Shown: one piece after another, positions 22,614 to 33,808 of the stretch
Layout: each line of letters opens with the position of its first letter
Position numbering within the stretch: position 1 is the stretch's first letter
Assembly: GCA_034387635.1 (NCBI GenBank)
Contig: JAOANU010000004.1
Location: 372,001 to 436,000, forward strand
DNA length: 64,000 nt
Reading direction: 5' to 3'
DNA from: Rhodosporidiobolus odoratus
Taxonomy: Eukaryota; Basidiomycota; Microbotryomycetes; Sporidiobolales; Sporidiobolaceae
Notes under the pieces: model-generated
Told to the model about the DNA's origin: nothing
Seen by the model: the letters and a program-made list of their open reading frames with translations, nothing else
Databases searched by the model: none
Program-made: the position numbers and the translations under genes

Positions 22614-25600
22614 ATGATCAAGCCAGCCAAGCCTCCACCACCTTGGGAGGGTATCTCGGATGTGGAGCTCATCCTCACTCGTCAGTCTTTCCCTGCCTCT
22701 AGCGATTGAGAGGAGTAGCTGAGCAATGCCTATTTTGTAGATGGCGAGGCTGCTGACAAGAAGCGAGGTGGCGCGATGCAATATCGCTGTCGAGCCTCTT
22801 GTTTCGACTTTCCTCCCTCCTCAAGGTCCAAGTTCCTCGCCCATGTCAAGACTCATAAGCATTTCACCCAGTTCCAAGCAAAACGCAAGCTCATTGGCAC
22901 TCTAATTGAGGCGGGAAAAGAGATCGAAGGGGAGGAGAGCTTGAACGATGGACCTCGGAAAAGAGCTAAAACCGTACGTCCCTGTGTTTTCTGACATACC
23001 AGCTGCTCTCCCAGATCCGTCAAGAGAGAGTGAAGACTTGCTGATTCTCTCCTCCCGCAGCTGAACCACGGCTCGGCTGCGACGCTCCGATCCTTGGCCG
23101 CACCTTTCGACCCCGACGACCTCCCTGAAGTACAGTACCGTGATCCTACACAGGATGCTATTCCTCCTCAAGCTGAGAAAAGCGCTTATGGCGGTGGCAT
23201 GGATGAAGCCTTTCATTTCGACGATGCCATGGCCTCTTCACGCTCACCCTCTCCTCCTCGCGCTGTTGCTCTATCATACAGTAAGTCTATTTTATATACC
23301 TCCGTAGCTCTCTCTGCTCCATACAGGGTTCTTTATGTGACCTCTGGAAAGTGCTTGGAGTACCGTTCCGAAAATGATGAGTGCGCCTCCAGCTCGGGGG
23401 AATCCCCCGCCGCTGAGGCGTACTCCATTTTCTGAGACACATTTCCATACTGCTTGTCTACCTCCGAGACTAATATTACTTAATATTGCTGCATCAGATG
23501 TCCCACCTCCGCGACTCTCCTCCGCCATTCCCGATCCCGACTCGCCGTGGTATCCCTGGCCTTCTCGCGAAGTACGTTTGAGTCCTCCACCTCTTGGTGT
23601 CCCTCCCCTTCCTTTCACTAAGTCGACCGGCTACAGTACTATCTCGTGGATCTGCTTGTCCATGCTGCTTCAGCTCGGATCTCGAAAGCACAACTACACA
23701 ACATTCTCTCAATCATGAAAGAGGTCACCCCTCGTGCCGTCCCCTCGCTTTATCAGCTTCAGAATTTCCATATGGCTCTTTCCACCATCGTCCCGTACTT
23801 TACCCCGCGACTGGCCACCGCTACCTCAGGTCGCAAATTCCATATTCTGCCTCCTCAAGATCTCGCTTTCCTTGTGCATCGGACTTTACCCCTTTCCTTG
23901 AGCTTGTTTAGCTGACCTGGTACCGCCTTGACAGATCTTTCGAACCTCACAGTTCCGTGCCAAGTTCTCCTTCCTCGCTGAGCAGCCGACCACCTCCTTC
24001 ACTTCCAGCATGCAAGGAGAGAAAGCCCTAAGGCCGCCTCGCAATTCTCGCTCGCCTATGGTACGGCACGGCGCTCAGACGTTCTTCATAGATGAGCTCG
24101 CCGAGACTATCGACCATCGCTTCGTCTTGCTCGACAACTTCTATACCATCAATTCCATCGAAATGGTCACCGCCTTCTCCGTTGAGCGCAAGGACGACCA
24201 GTTTGTCTACTCGGCCCTCTCGCAGGCCTATGAAGTCCGGTCACTCCTGCGGAACGCGCCCATCATCCTCAAAGTCCATCGCCTTGACACCGCAACCATC
24301 GGTTCGTTCTTTTCTCTCCTCAGTCCATCTACCCTTCTACCTCTCTAACCACGACTTCATCGTTGTAGCCCCGTCAGACGACCACTACCTTCGGACTACA
24401 CACCCTGCTGTCAGCAGCTTACGCCAATTTGCCAACGGGCGCGACTGGGCTATGGTCCGAATTGTGGGTTTCGCCGATGACCTCAGTGGTACAGGGAGTA
24501 AGCGGTCGAACCCGCATCTCGCTGTATGTCACTCTTCCCCGCAACGGATACACAGCACCTTTCGCTCAGTGTTTCCGGTCGTTGCAGGCTTCTCTTCAGA
24601 TCGCCAACTTCCCAGCTTCCGAACGTCGCTCTCTCTCTTCGTTCTACCCGTTCACCGTCTCGAAGAATGCTTCTCCCCTTGAGATAATACAAGTGCTGCA
24701 GACAGAGCTTGAGTAGGTTTTTGGTTGCGGCTTTCCTTCGGCTTTGCTGATTGTGTCTTCCATTCCCAGCTCGACGCTTCCGGACAATGGCAATCCTGTT
24801 GCTGTGCGAGATTGTCTCACCGGTCGCGACACCCTTGTCTCTTTCTCGCTTCACCATGGTGTGCACGACGGCCCCATGCGCTCTATCATGAGCTCGACGA
24901 CAACTTCGGGCATTGCTGCACATCCCTGCAGTGAGTGCAACTGGGGCGGATTTCAGGCTTGGAAGAAGACACTCCCAGGCTTGAAAGGCTTCTATCAAGT
25001 TCGTCCCATCCTTCTTATTCTGCCTTGGCTCTCTCACATTGTTGTCTTGACAGGGATCATCAGCCCGTACGCCAGCACAGACGCGCCGCAATGCTCAAGA
25101 CTATCTCGCTGCCGCTGCCGACCCTCTCGCGCCAAAGAAGCGGCTGACTGATGTTATCTTGCAAACTGGAACCGTTGATCTCGTCGGTGGTGACATCGCG
25201 ATGCAACTTCAGTCCAACCTACATCAAGACTCAGCCTTCGCTATCTATCGGCCTCGCCCATCAGCTACAGTCAAGAGAACTCCTGAGTATGCTGCTCATC
25301 AGAAGCTGCGAACGCAAGAGCGTGCCCTTGTCAAAGACGAAGCTGTTTTCCGCAAGCGAGACGAGCTCAAGGAACTACTTGACTCGCTACTCGATAGCTC
25401 TGGTGGACTCAATGCATTGTTTGAAGGTTTTTCTGGTACGTCGGCTAGTGTATGGTCTGCTCTTTCTCGGTTCCAAGTCTCATTCTTGGGTACCCTCGCA
25501 GGTTTCAATCCTCACACTGATCTTCCGCCTGAACCTCTGCACGTCATCTTGCTCGGCGTCGTCAAGTACCTCTGGCGTGAGTTGGTCAACGAAGTCAAGT

Positions 25601-27895
25601 CTCGCAACGAGCTTGGCAGCCTTGCTGCTTTGATGGCATCCCTCTCGCACCGCCATATCTCGGAGTCTCGCTTCAATCTCAGCTTGTGGACAAAGACACC
25701 GGGGAGCATGGTCGGCAAAGACCTGAAGGTTGTTGCGCAGCTTGCGCCTTTTCTGGCTCTCGTCCTCTCGAAGGAAGGCATCATCCCCGAATCTCTCGCT
25801 CGTTGCTGGTTTTCGTTAGGCCGTCTACTTCCACCCTTACTTACTTCAGTCATCTACGACCTCGATCCGCACCTTGTGCGTTCTATCTACCTTCGTCCGG
25901 TACAGAAGCTGAATCTCCTTCTGCTTTCAGGATCGCCTTGACACCCTCATCAAGCAGTTTATCTTATCTTCTTTCGAGCATGACCTGGATTTCACCGTTC
26001 TCAAGGTCAAGTACCATGATCTTTGTCATCTGCCAAGCTCGATTCGGCGCTTTGGTCCGCTTCCTGAGACCAGCGCAGAAGGGTCAGAAGCCCTCAACAA
26101 GTTCTGGCGCGCTCGCATTATCAATAGTAATCAGCAGGCAACTAGTAGAGACGCGACGCGCTCCTTCGGGATTCTCCTCCGCCTGCGTTACCTACTCTGT
26201 GGCGGTCGGTTTGAGGTGCAGGCGCAAACACATCAAGTTGCAAAGTATGCTTCTCCCGTATCTCCTCCTCCTTTGAGGCGTACTGACTAGCATCTCCCTA
26301 GGCTCCCGCAGCTGGAACTCGACCACCCACAAGTAGGTCGTGTCTTGCGCGACTTCCTCATGTTGCGCCTTGAGGCAGATCCTCGTACGTCCTTACCGTC
26401 CTTACTCACTATTCCCTTACGATGTGCTCAAATTGACATACATCTTGACCAGCCCCCTTCACCTTTGCGGCTGCGCATCATGCGTTCTCCTCCTCCGTTG
26501 ATGCCCTCGATACGACTATCGGCAGTCTTCTGGGCGAAGTCGCCCTCGAACAGCTCTTTACCGCCAGTGAAACGCCACACCGCTTAGTCGCGACCCTGCG
26601 AGCAGCAAACGGGGACATTGTCTCACCCGGAGATTTCGTGCTATTGGAAACAGGATCCGAGGTTCATTCCTTTTTTCACCCTTCCCTCAGCGGCATCTCT
26701 GACTTACGAGTTTCCCTCTCTACAGCCTTCTCTCGCTCAGTACAACGAAGCGCTTGCGCCAGACAATGCCAACAACGCGACCTTGTCCGACGTCATCGTC
26801 GCTTTCTCTATGTATCGCAAGGTCGGCGAGGTCGAAGAAAGTGGCTTGGTGCGATATGAGCGGGACAGTGCGGAAGAATGGGAGCTGAGCGATGGCGAGG
26901 TGCGTCAAATTCCCATCTTTGTTGGGCTTGGCCTTGATCACGCACCACGACTGCAGGCGATTTTGGCCGCGGTACATACGGTCCACGACTGCCTGCGTGA
27001 TGACTGTGCCGGTACTGTACAGAAGCCGATCCTTGAAGAGCGCATGACCACCACCTTCTTCACCACTGTTACCGACCACGGACCCGATCCCGACCAGCAC
27101 ATCCTCCTCAACACTGCTATGCTCCGCTCTTTTCATACCGTGGATCCCCTTCGCCCGTCTGCACCCAGCCTCGACAACTTTGACGACGTCCTAGCTGCGA
27201 TCGCAGAGGACTCGCCAGACGACGGGGCTGCCAAGCCAGGTGGACGGAAGAAGGGAAAAGGTAACGCAGGGAATGGGCGAAAGGGGAAAACCAGGGACGC
27301 TAGGTTGTTGAGTGATGATGAAGAGCAGCAAGGGTCAGAGGTAGCTGGATCGCAAAGCGAGGAGGAAGAGGACGAGGTGAGTACGCGGCTTGTTTCCTTG
27401 GGGAGACTCAGTTTAGGAAGGTCACGTGGCGACGACTGACGCAGTTCCGCCGCACACACAGGATGAACTCTATCAACCTTCCGTTGATATGGAGGTACGC
27501 TTTGAAGAACGTCAATATCTGGTTGCTAGCCGTTTCAACATTGCGCCCAGCAGGACGAGCGCTTTGATTCCGACAGGGAGACACTCTCATTCATTCACAG
27601 GGCGCGGGAGCAGCTGATAGTGCGTCCTACATCCCCTTCCACTGCGCCTCTCAACTCACTTCTCCCTTTCTTGATGCAGAATCGGCGAAATGGCGACTTC
27701 TCCACCGATGAGGAAGCACCTTCCGACGAAGACGATGCCTCTCCCTTCGACCCTCCTGCTCCGCCGTCGGCCTCCTTCTCTCGTCGACCCGGAGCTGTCA
27801 AGGGCGCCGCGGGAGTACTTCGACCGCGTGCGCAAGGGAAGCGAGCTGTCAAGGCCAGTGCAAAGCTGGGAGAGTCGCTCGGCGCTGGCTGGTGA
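22614..27895 (+). CDS. Plavaka-like transposase, 17 exons, apparently intact
   Basis: Exons: 22614-22680, 22741-22973, 23061-23280, 23498-23571, 23637-23873, 23935-24301, 24369-24497, 24556-24712, 24770-24998, 25054-25435, 25502-25875, 25931-26244, 26302-26384, 26453-26661, 26726-27376, 27462-27494, 27680-27895. All phases agree. The N terminus has a C2H2-like finger (YRCRASCFDFPPSSRSKFLA then HVKTHKH). The catalytic-type region resembles Plavaka-family proteins of basidiomycetes: DTLVSFSLHHGVHDGPMRSI, HPCSECNWGG, DLPPEPLHVILLGVVKYLWR, KDLKVVAQLAPF, and LPSSIRRFGPLPETSAEGSE with NSNQQATSRD. A charged tail closes the protein of about 1,250 residues. No stop or frameshift is needed, so it may still be expressed, or be a host gene derived from a transposase. 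Confidence 0.7.
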
Positions 27896-28230
27896 AGTTC
27901 TCCGTTGCCGGCTGGGCTGTAGAGGCCTGTATTCTGCCGCACGGACCAGGTGTAACCTTGCACTGCTCACCTCGAACTTCAGAACACGTTTCGTCCGTGC
28001 AGAGACAGTTTTCCCTGGCAGAAAATTCAGTTTCGGGCCGTGCAAGCTGAAATGTAGTCAAGGCGAAGGCGAGGGTGTAGTCAGAGCGCGTGATAATCAC
28101 ATGGGCGGGTGTAATCGTGGAATCCGGAACTAAACTGAGCAACAAGATGCACTTGTTCCTTCGAAGAGGTGAAGTCAACATCTCTCCCTCTTCCATTTCA
28201 CCTCATTCCCAGACCACAGCTGATACAGAC
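27896..28230. other. Gap between the two genes of the transposon candidate
   Basis: About 335 bp with no clear gene. An overlapping frame from 27690 to 28133 is arginine-rich and lies across the true last exon of the transposase-like gene; I treat it as a shadow. Confidence 0.4.
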
Positions 28231-30234
28231 ATGGCTAAGGGCATCAAACAGACGACGAACAAGGGCAAGGGCAAGAAGAAGCGCCAAGGGTCCCACAAGA
28301 CGGCAAAAAGCAACGCGAAGAAGCGAGCTCGACTCGAAGAAGACAACAACGAGGACGGCGATGAGGAGCTGGGAGATGTCATGCAGATAATGGAGGATAG
28401 TAAGAAGGCTGCGCAAGCTGCCGCAAAAGCCGCCGCTGGAGGTCAGGGACAAGCAGAGGGTTCCGAGAATGGGAGGGATGGCGAAGCGGTCAACGCCTCG
28501 CAAGAAGCCGCCCAAGGCGAGGAGGATGAAGGTGGCGACTTGGTTCGCCTCGTAAAGGAGCGTTCTAATGCGACAGCCGCTGATGAGCCTTTGCTTGACC
28601 TTCGCAGGAAGCAGTTTTCAGGGGGCAGAAAGAAAAGGTGCGCTTGCTGGCTGCCTCCAACATCGTGGCTGATGCTCTATAGTACCTTGTACAGAATCCG
28701 TTCGCTGGCGAGGACGTCGACGAGGTGGACACCCGCGAGAAGGTCGAGCTGCTTGGACTTGAGCCGCTTGAGGGAGAGGAGTTGAGCACGCTGGAAGCGT
28801 ATGACAAGGTAGCTTGTTGCCCTTGTGACGCTGGCTCTCTGCACGCTAACGTATATCTCGTGACAGTCGGACCCAGCCACCAAAGGGTTCATGCAGATGC
28901 ACACCTTGCTACAAACTCGCTCGCTGGTAAAATCGTTGTATGAAGCCAAGATTGTCAACTACAAGCTGCCGTCCGCACTCAAGGTACGTGTCCCTCTCTA
29001 CATGTCGGGCAACGTCGACAAGAGTCCTGCTGCTGGTCTGTACTGACCTGGCCTGTTCTCGCCTGCAGAAAAAGATCAACCTGCGCTGCCGTCAGTCCCT
29101 TCTCGTAGGACCGACAACGAACTTCTACTCTGCTAAAGCCGCGCTAGTCATGGTACGCCAGTCTATTCTGTTGCCGAGCAGGTCTACCTGATAGCGGCAA
29201 GGTCTGTATCGTCTTTCCCCGTTGAAGATGCCCTTGATTGCGCGCTTGGTGGGCTGGTCAACGGATGGGGCAACAACTCTGCATCGTCTCGGTTCACTAG
29301 CGCAAGGACACTCGCTGACAGAAGCCTTTTCCCTACATCCCCTTCCCTTTTACCCCTTCTCTACCTTTTTCTGCACAGGCTTATCTCGAGAAGTACGATC
29401 AAGACGACCTGCCAGCGAGCTTGGGCGAGGGTACAGCTCGCAGCGTAATTGAGGGCCAGATCAAAGTTGGCTTGCAGACCGCAAGAGCAGTTTGGATCGA
29501 CAAGGTGAGAATAATTTTTTCAGCTGTCTCTGCGAAGTCTATCTGTGCTGATGCCCTCCTTCATATACTCTAGCTCAAACAACACAAAGACGATCCAACT
29601 AAGCTCTTGATGCCTGAGCTGATTGAAGCGGCGTCGATGTTTGCTGGCGGAGGCAGCTGGAAACTCGCGCAGTGGGACATCACCATGCTGTCCATGATCG
29701 TCAGTACATTTCATGACTCTTCTACCACATCCCTTCTCACTGACGCTGCTGCTAACCGCAGCTCACAATCTTCCGTACAAAGAAGGGTCAAAAAGCGTTG
29801 GCCTCGGGAAGGTTCTTCGAAGTCGTGGCTGAGGAGATTCGTCAGGATCGCAAAGGTTTTGCGAAGGCTGAAGCGGACATGGAAACGGTGGTCAAGTGCG
29901 TGATTCCCTTCGCTGCACAACTTTATGCGGTTGACTGAGATAGTTTTGGCAGCGCGGCTTGGACAAAGTACGCGAAGGACAAAAACTACAAAGCGCCACA
30001 TGCCGTCCAGCGTAAGGACCTTGGTGACGTCGAGGCACACTTTCGGACTCTCTTCAAGGGTTTGGGCATTTCAATATGGAGGTGAGTATCGTAATTCTTC
30101 TTGACTTGCGAAGGTCAAAAGTGAACTGATGAACTGGCGCCTCTCCCTCGCTCACACAGGATGTGCTCGACAGCGAGGACGAGAGCGAAAGCGAGAGCGA
30201 GGAAGAGGCATCACACGGTGAGAGGTCAGCGTGA
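28231..30234 (+). CDS. Second protein of the transposon candidate, unknown function
   Basis: Ten exons: 28231-28551, 28608-28637, 28683-28808, 28867-28983, 29069-29152, 29379-29504, 29574-29699, 29762-29895, 29944-30081, and a short last exon after an acceptor near 30172 ending at the TGA at 30232-30234. The protein has about 410 residues. It opens with a Lys-rich, NLS-like stretch (KGIKQTTNKGKGKKKRQGSH, then KKRARLEED), then an Ala/Gln-rich linker. A helical domain follows (FMQMHTLLQTRSLVKSLYEA, NFYSAKAALVM, SWKLAQWDITMLSMILTIFR, GRFFEVVAEEIRQDRKG). The end is a Glu/Ser acidic tail. I do not know the family. An in-frame TAG near 28680 is removed by the intron 28638-28682. Several exons are 126 nt long. 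Position inside the inverted ends suggests it belongs to the element. Confidence 0.6.
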
Positions 30235-30898
30235 GCAAAAGGAATTGGGGTGATCTGCAGGTGCGCTTCTCATCCATTCCATCTTTTTTTTGGACCATCC
30301 TTGGGCGTACCGGGGTCGAGCTGAGGGTATGCCGGTCGCGACAAAAGTTTGACATGCCCCGGTATTCGCTGGGAAGCGCAAGCTGCTGCGGGTGGGGGCA
30401 GAGTGGTCAAATGAAGGCTGATCGCTAAAACCACCTACTTTGACTTGTGCAGCTTGTGAGGTATGTTTCCTGCCTGTCTTTGCCTGACTGCTTAAGATAC
30501 GAGTGGGCTCTAGGTAGTAAGACTGACAAAGGGCTCTCTCCTGGGGTTTATTGCAGAAAATGTACAACAATGAAGAAGGTACACGAGCGGTTGGTACGGA
30601 TTTCCCTGGCGTCTTTAAGGCTGATACATCGTCGTATTTTCACAGCACGTTTCTCTGTATCTGTACCCAACAATCTGGTGATGTGAGAGCCGGAGGAGAG
30701 GTCGGGCGAGTGCGAGGAGTGGGAGAGGAGGGGGCGAGGAGGGTGTAAAGGCTGTTCGATTTCTGCATCCTACCTGTACCACGGATTCCCAGTTGTGCTC
30801 AACATCATGGGACAGAGGCGAGCCGAGCATCCGCCGCGGATCAGCAAAGAACGAGCGGGCGAGGTCGATGAGAAAAACCTGGCTGGCCAAGGTGACTG

Positions 30899-31053
30899 CC
30901 TAGGGCTGGGTTAGGGGACCGGGATAGGCCTAGCGTAGTTATAACCAGCCTAGGACTAGCCTGCGTGAACCTGCAGAAATTGATACAGGACTAGGCAAAG
31001 GAATCTAGCCCAGGCCTGACTAGGCGACTATGATAGGCCTACCATAGTGACTA
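30899..31053. repeat. Right subterminal CTAG/AGGCCT motif cluster
   Basis: At least seven related motifs in 155 bp, among them GATAGGCCTAGCG, CCAGCCTAGGACTAG, CAGGACTAGGC, CCCAGGCCTGACTAGGCG and GATAGGCCTACC. Read on the minus strand they match the spacing style of the left cluster (22205-22312). Confidence 0.6.
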
Positions 31054-31122
31054 GTTCTCCGTGTAGAGACAACGAAGCGATGAGGAATCATACACTCTCG
31101 CTCCTCCTACACGACGAACACA

Positions 31123-31553
31123 ATGCCTGGGAAGGTACGTCCAGGCTCACGATCCCGGTATGCCTTTGCTGAAGCCTGCTTGCACAGCGAGCTCCCGCCA
31201 CGATCTCGAAATCTAAATCCTCCTCATCCTCTCGAACCCTCAAGCCTTCTCTCCTCGGCCTGAAACAGCAACAGACCAAGTCAAAGAAGAGCTCCCACAA
31301 GGCTAGGGACGCAGATGCGCGCGAGAGACTCGACAAGGGAGGAATGGAGTTGAGGGAGGCGCTGCACTCGCAGGACAAGGTGCGTTTCCTGCTCGGCTGG
31401 TTCGACGGGAGGCTTAGCTGACGTGTTCTCTCGGTCCTCGGTACTCAGAAGCCCCTGGTGAAGAAGAAGGAAGTCCCGACGGAGCTTGCTCGAGCAGGCG
31501 ATCCACTTGCACAGTCTCTCGACGACCTCTCAATGGCGTTTGGCGCGGCGTGA
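31123..31553 (+). CDS. Small basic conserved-looking protein
   Basis: Three exons (31123-31134, 31188-31379, 31449-31553) encode about 102 residues. The first is 12 nt (Met-Pro-Gly-Lys). The body is Ser/Lys-rich (TISKSKSSSSSRTLKPSLLG, KQQQTKSKKSSHKARD) and ends in a tidier segment (VPTELARAGDPLAQSLDDLS, then MAFGAA). This suggests a small nuclear or ribosome-associated factor, but I cannot name it. Its ATG lies only about 55 bp from the right inverted repeat of the transposon candidate, so the element now supplies most of the upstream sequence. Confidence 0.65.
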
Positions 31554-31884
31554 AGGGTCGGAACCGCCTCACACTGGGACGTGGCTGTGCTCCACGAGAG
31601 CCGGAAGCAGGTGCGCCACATCCCTCAGCGTGCGGACTTGTTTGTCGTGTTTGTCCGCGTTGACGTTCTTCTCCCTCAGCCTTTTCCTCCCAGCCTTGCC
31701 GTCCCGCCCAGCATTCTTGCTGCGTCTCCTCCGCCCCATGACGGTTCACGTACCTTATAGAGCTCACCCCCTCGTCGTAGAGTATCGCTGTTGGCTGCAT
31801 TTGATTGCTTGCCTTTCTTCCTTGACGCCTTTCCCCATGCTGCCTTCGAACGGAAAGAAAAGAGGTTAAGGCTGAGCTAAGCTG

Positions 31885-33209
31885 TCATCGCAAGCCCCCT
31901 TCCCTCTTCATACGTGCTTCTACATCCTCCGCATCCAGCCTAAACGCCTCAAACACCTTCTCGTGCCCTTTCCTCCTGAGCCACTCCCCAATTCCCGGCA
32001 AGTTGGGTAGTTTCGAATCGAGTTTCTTGTCAATGCGGGCGACGAGCTTGGCGCGGATGTCGGGGGAGACGCAGTGAAGGAACCAGGTCTGGTTGAGGAG
32101 GACTGCGTTATGCTCGAAGCTAGTCAGATTCGGGGTGAAGCAGGAAAGAGCGGGAAAGTCGATGGACGGTCTAGAGGAGCGCCTTGTAACCTCGTCACGT
32201 GGTAGTCGTTCCGTCCAGCGTCATGCGTAGTGTACCTAACTCCGAGTTCCTGAGCGAGAGCCATTGCGAACACATTGTGTGTTTGACGCTCCAGTGCCGG
32301 ATCGTCCAGTTTAGGGTACGCCTTCTCGGCCATGATCCGCATGCAGACGACGTTGGCGGGTCGAGCATGGTCGAAGTATGCCGCATCGGTGAGGATTTCG
32401 CGCTGGATGTCTGCTCAGTGTGCTGAGTCAGGTTGAGGGGGGAAAAAAAGTCGAAAAAGCGACGAGGAAAAACAGCTTACACGACGCTCCAAACGCCTGC
32501 TTCTCGATGTCAGGGTTCTCCAGGAGTTTCTTCAGTAGTCGTGGAGGCTCTGAGCGGCGAGGTGTACTCATCAGCAGGCAATACTCCTTAAAGTGGCAGA
32601 GAAAGGCGCCCACTAGGCATTTTCGCGAGGTGCAACACTGCCGACGGTGTTCTTGACGTCAGATGCGGATAACAAGTGCTCGACAGGTACATCGAGAAGA
32701 CATACCGATCATACCGCAATCATCAGCCAAGGTGACTACCCCTTGGCTTGGTGAAGAGTGCTTCAAGGGAGAGCGCGCTGTCTGCGCCATGGCTCTCCGG
32801 CTCGCGAGCGATACATTGGAGTACTGGCCAGACTCTGCGTCGATGGAGATGCGACTGCGACCAGGTCGATCAGAACGATACAGAGGGCCGACAGGGATTA
32901 ACGAAAGAAAGGAAAGAAAACAAGAGGTTGGGCTTACTTGGAGTTGAGGGTCTCGAGCATGATATCGCCATCCTCCGCCGTTTCCGCTATCAAGACCTCG
33001 GGTACCTCTCTTCCTTTGTACGGTCTCCTCCAAGTAAAGTCGGGCAGGACTTTGATGGGACCTCCGGCTCGACCTTTTCTGCAAGACGTCGAACTGAATG
33101 GTCGAGCAGTCCGAGGAGCCGAGGTAGTGCATATGGGTAGTTGTAACGCTGGGACGTAGCCTGCTCTTGCGCACAGCTGTCGTGACTTGACGAGGACAGG
33201 TTGTAACAT
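31885..33209 (-). CDS. Predicted mitochondrial protein, unknown function
   Basis: Five minus-strand exons (32938-33209, 32706-32854, 32481-32651, 32191-32410, 31885-32119) with consistent phases give about 350 residues. The N terminus (MLQPVLVKSRQLCARAGYVP, then TARPFSSTSCRKG) looks like a mitochondrial presequence with an FSSTS-type processing region. Later blocks include DFTWRRPYKGREVPEVLIAE, HARPANVVCMRIMAEKAYP, LAQELGVRYTTHDAGRNDYH, and a C-terminal domain FEHNAVLLNQTWFLHCVSPD, LPNLPGIGEWLRRKGHEK. I do not recognise it. The ATG at 33209 is preferred over an upstream GTG-initiated extension. Confidence 0.65.
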
Positions 33210-33808
33210 TCGAGGGGAATGGTTTGGGGAGAAGCCGGTAAGGCGTTGCACGAGTCAGGAGTCGGCGGACGCAGCGAGTACGGTCTTATAATGCTGGAAG
33301 AGTGCAGGCAGGGTAGAACGAGCGAGTGTTGCAGGCGAGATAGGTGAGAAAGGAAGAGAGGCAGGCTGCGAACCGACAAGAAGTAGCTAGATGCGTAGTC
33401 ACTAGCGTTGCCATGTAAGCTTTCGGAGCACGATCCAGATGGTACGGACCCACCAAGCACTCGAGAGAAGCAACAGAAAAGAGCAATGTGACGAAAGCGC
33501 CTGTGCGATTTTGTTCTATTTCTCGGTAGCCTAGATACGGGGAACACAGGGGAAGAGTCGAGAGCGGGGAGACAGGGGAAAGGTAGGAAAACACGTAAAC
33601 GAGGGAGGCAGCAGAGATAGGGGGGTAAGGTCCTACAGCAGGGTCTGCGAGGTGGTGTCGGAGAGCTAGGCCGGAGAAGGAGGAGGATGCGGCGAGAGCA
33701 GCCGGGGATAGGGTATGAGGCTGAAGGGCGGAGGGGCATGGAGTGTAGTCGGGGAATGAAAGAAGGTACGGTGCAGGGTGGAGGGACGGTCGATTAGGGT
33801 GAAGGGAT
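33210..33808. other. Intergenic between two minus-strand mitochondrial genes
   Basis: About 600 bp holding the TOM40 3' UTR and the promoter of the mitochondrial-protein gene. Frames here are pyrimidine-rich shadows. No other gene is seen. Confidence 0.45.

Larger units (their letters stand above)
22152..31067. mobile_element. Candidate two-gene DNA transposon (Plavaka / CACTA-like)
   Basis: The block holds a transposase-like gene (22614-27895) and a second gene (28231-30234), both on plus. A perfect 10-bp inverted match, TCTACACGGA, lies at 22152-22161 and as TCCGTGTAGA at 31058-31067. Just inside each end is a dense cluster of CTAG, CCTAG and AGGCCT motifs (22205-22312 and 30899-31053), including AGGCTGG-type matches in inverted orientation. 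CACTA/EnSpm-type elements, to which Plavaka transposases are usually linked, carry short TIRs and subterminal repeats of this kind. I could not find a clean target-site duplication, so the exact borders are tentative. Confidence 0.6.

Noticed and set aside
27690..28133. A 147-codon plus frame after the transposase-like gene
   Set aside because: It overlaps the last transposase exon in another frame; that exon has an in-phase acceptor and a sensible acidic/basic tail.
28620..28700. Possible pseudogenisation of the second transposon gene by an in-frame TAG
   Set aside because: Canonical introns on both sides of a 30-nt exon remove the TAG and keep phase with all later exons.
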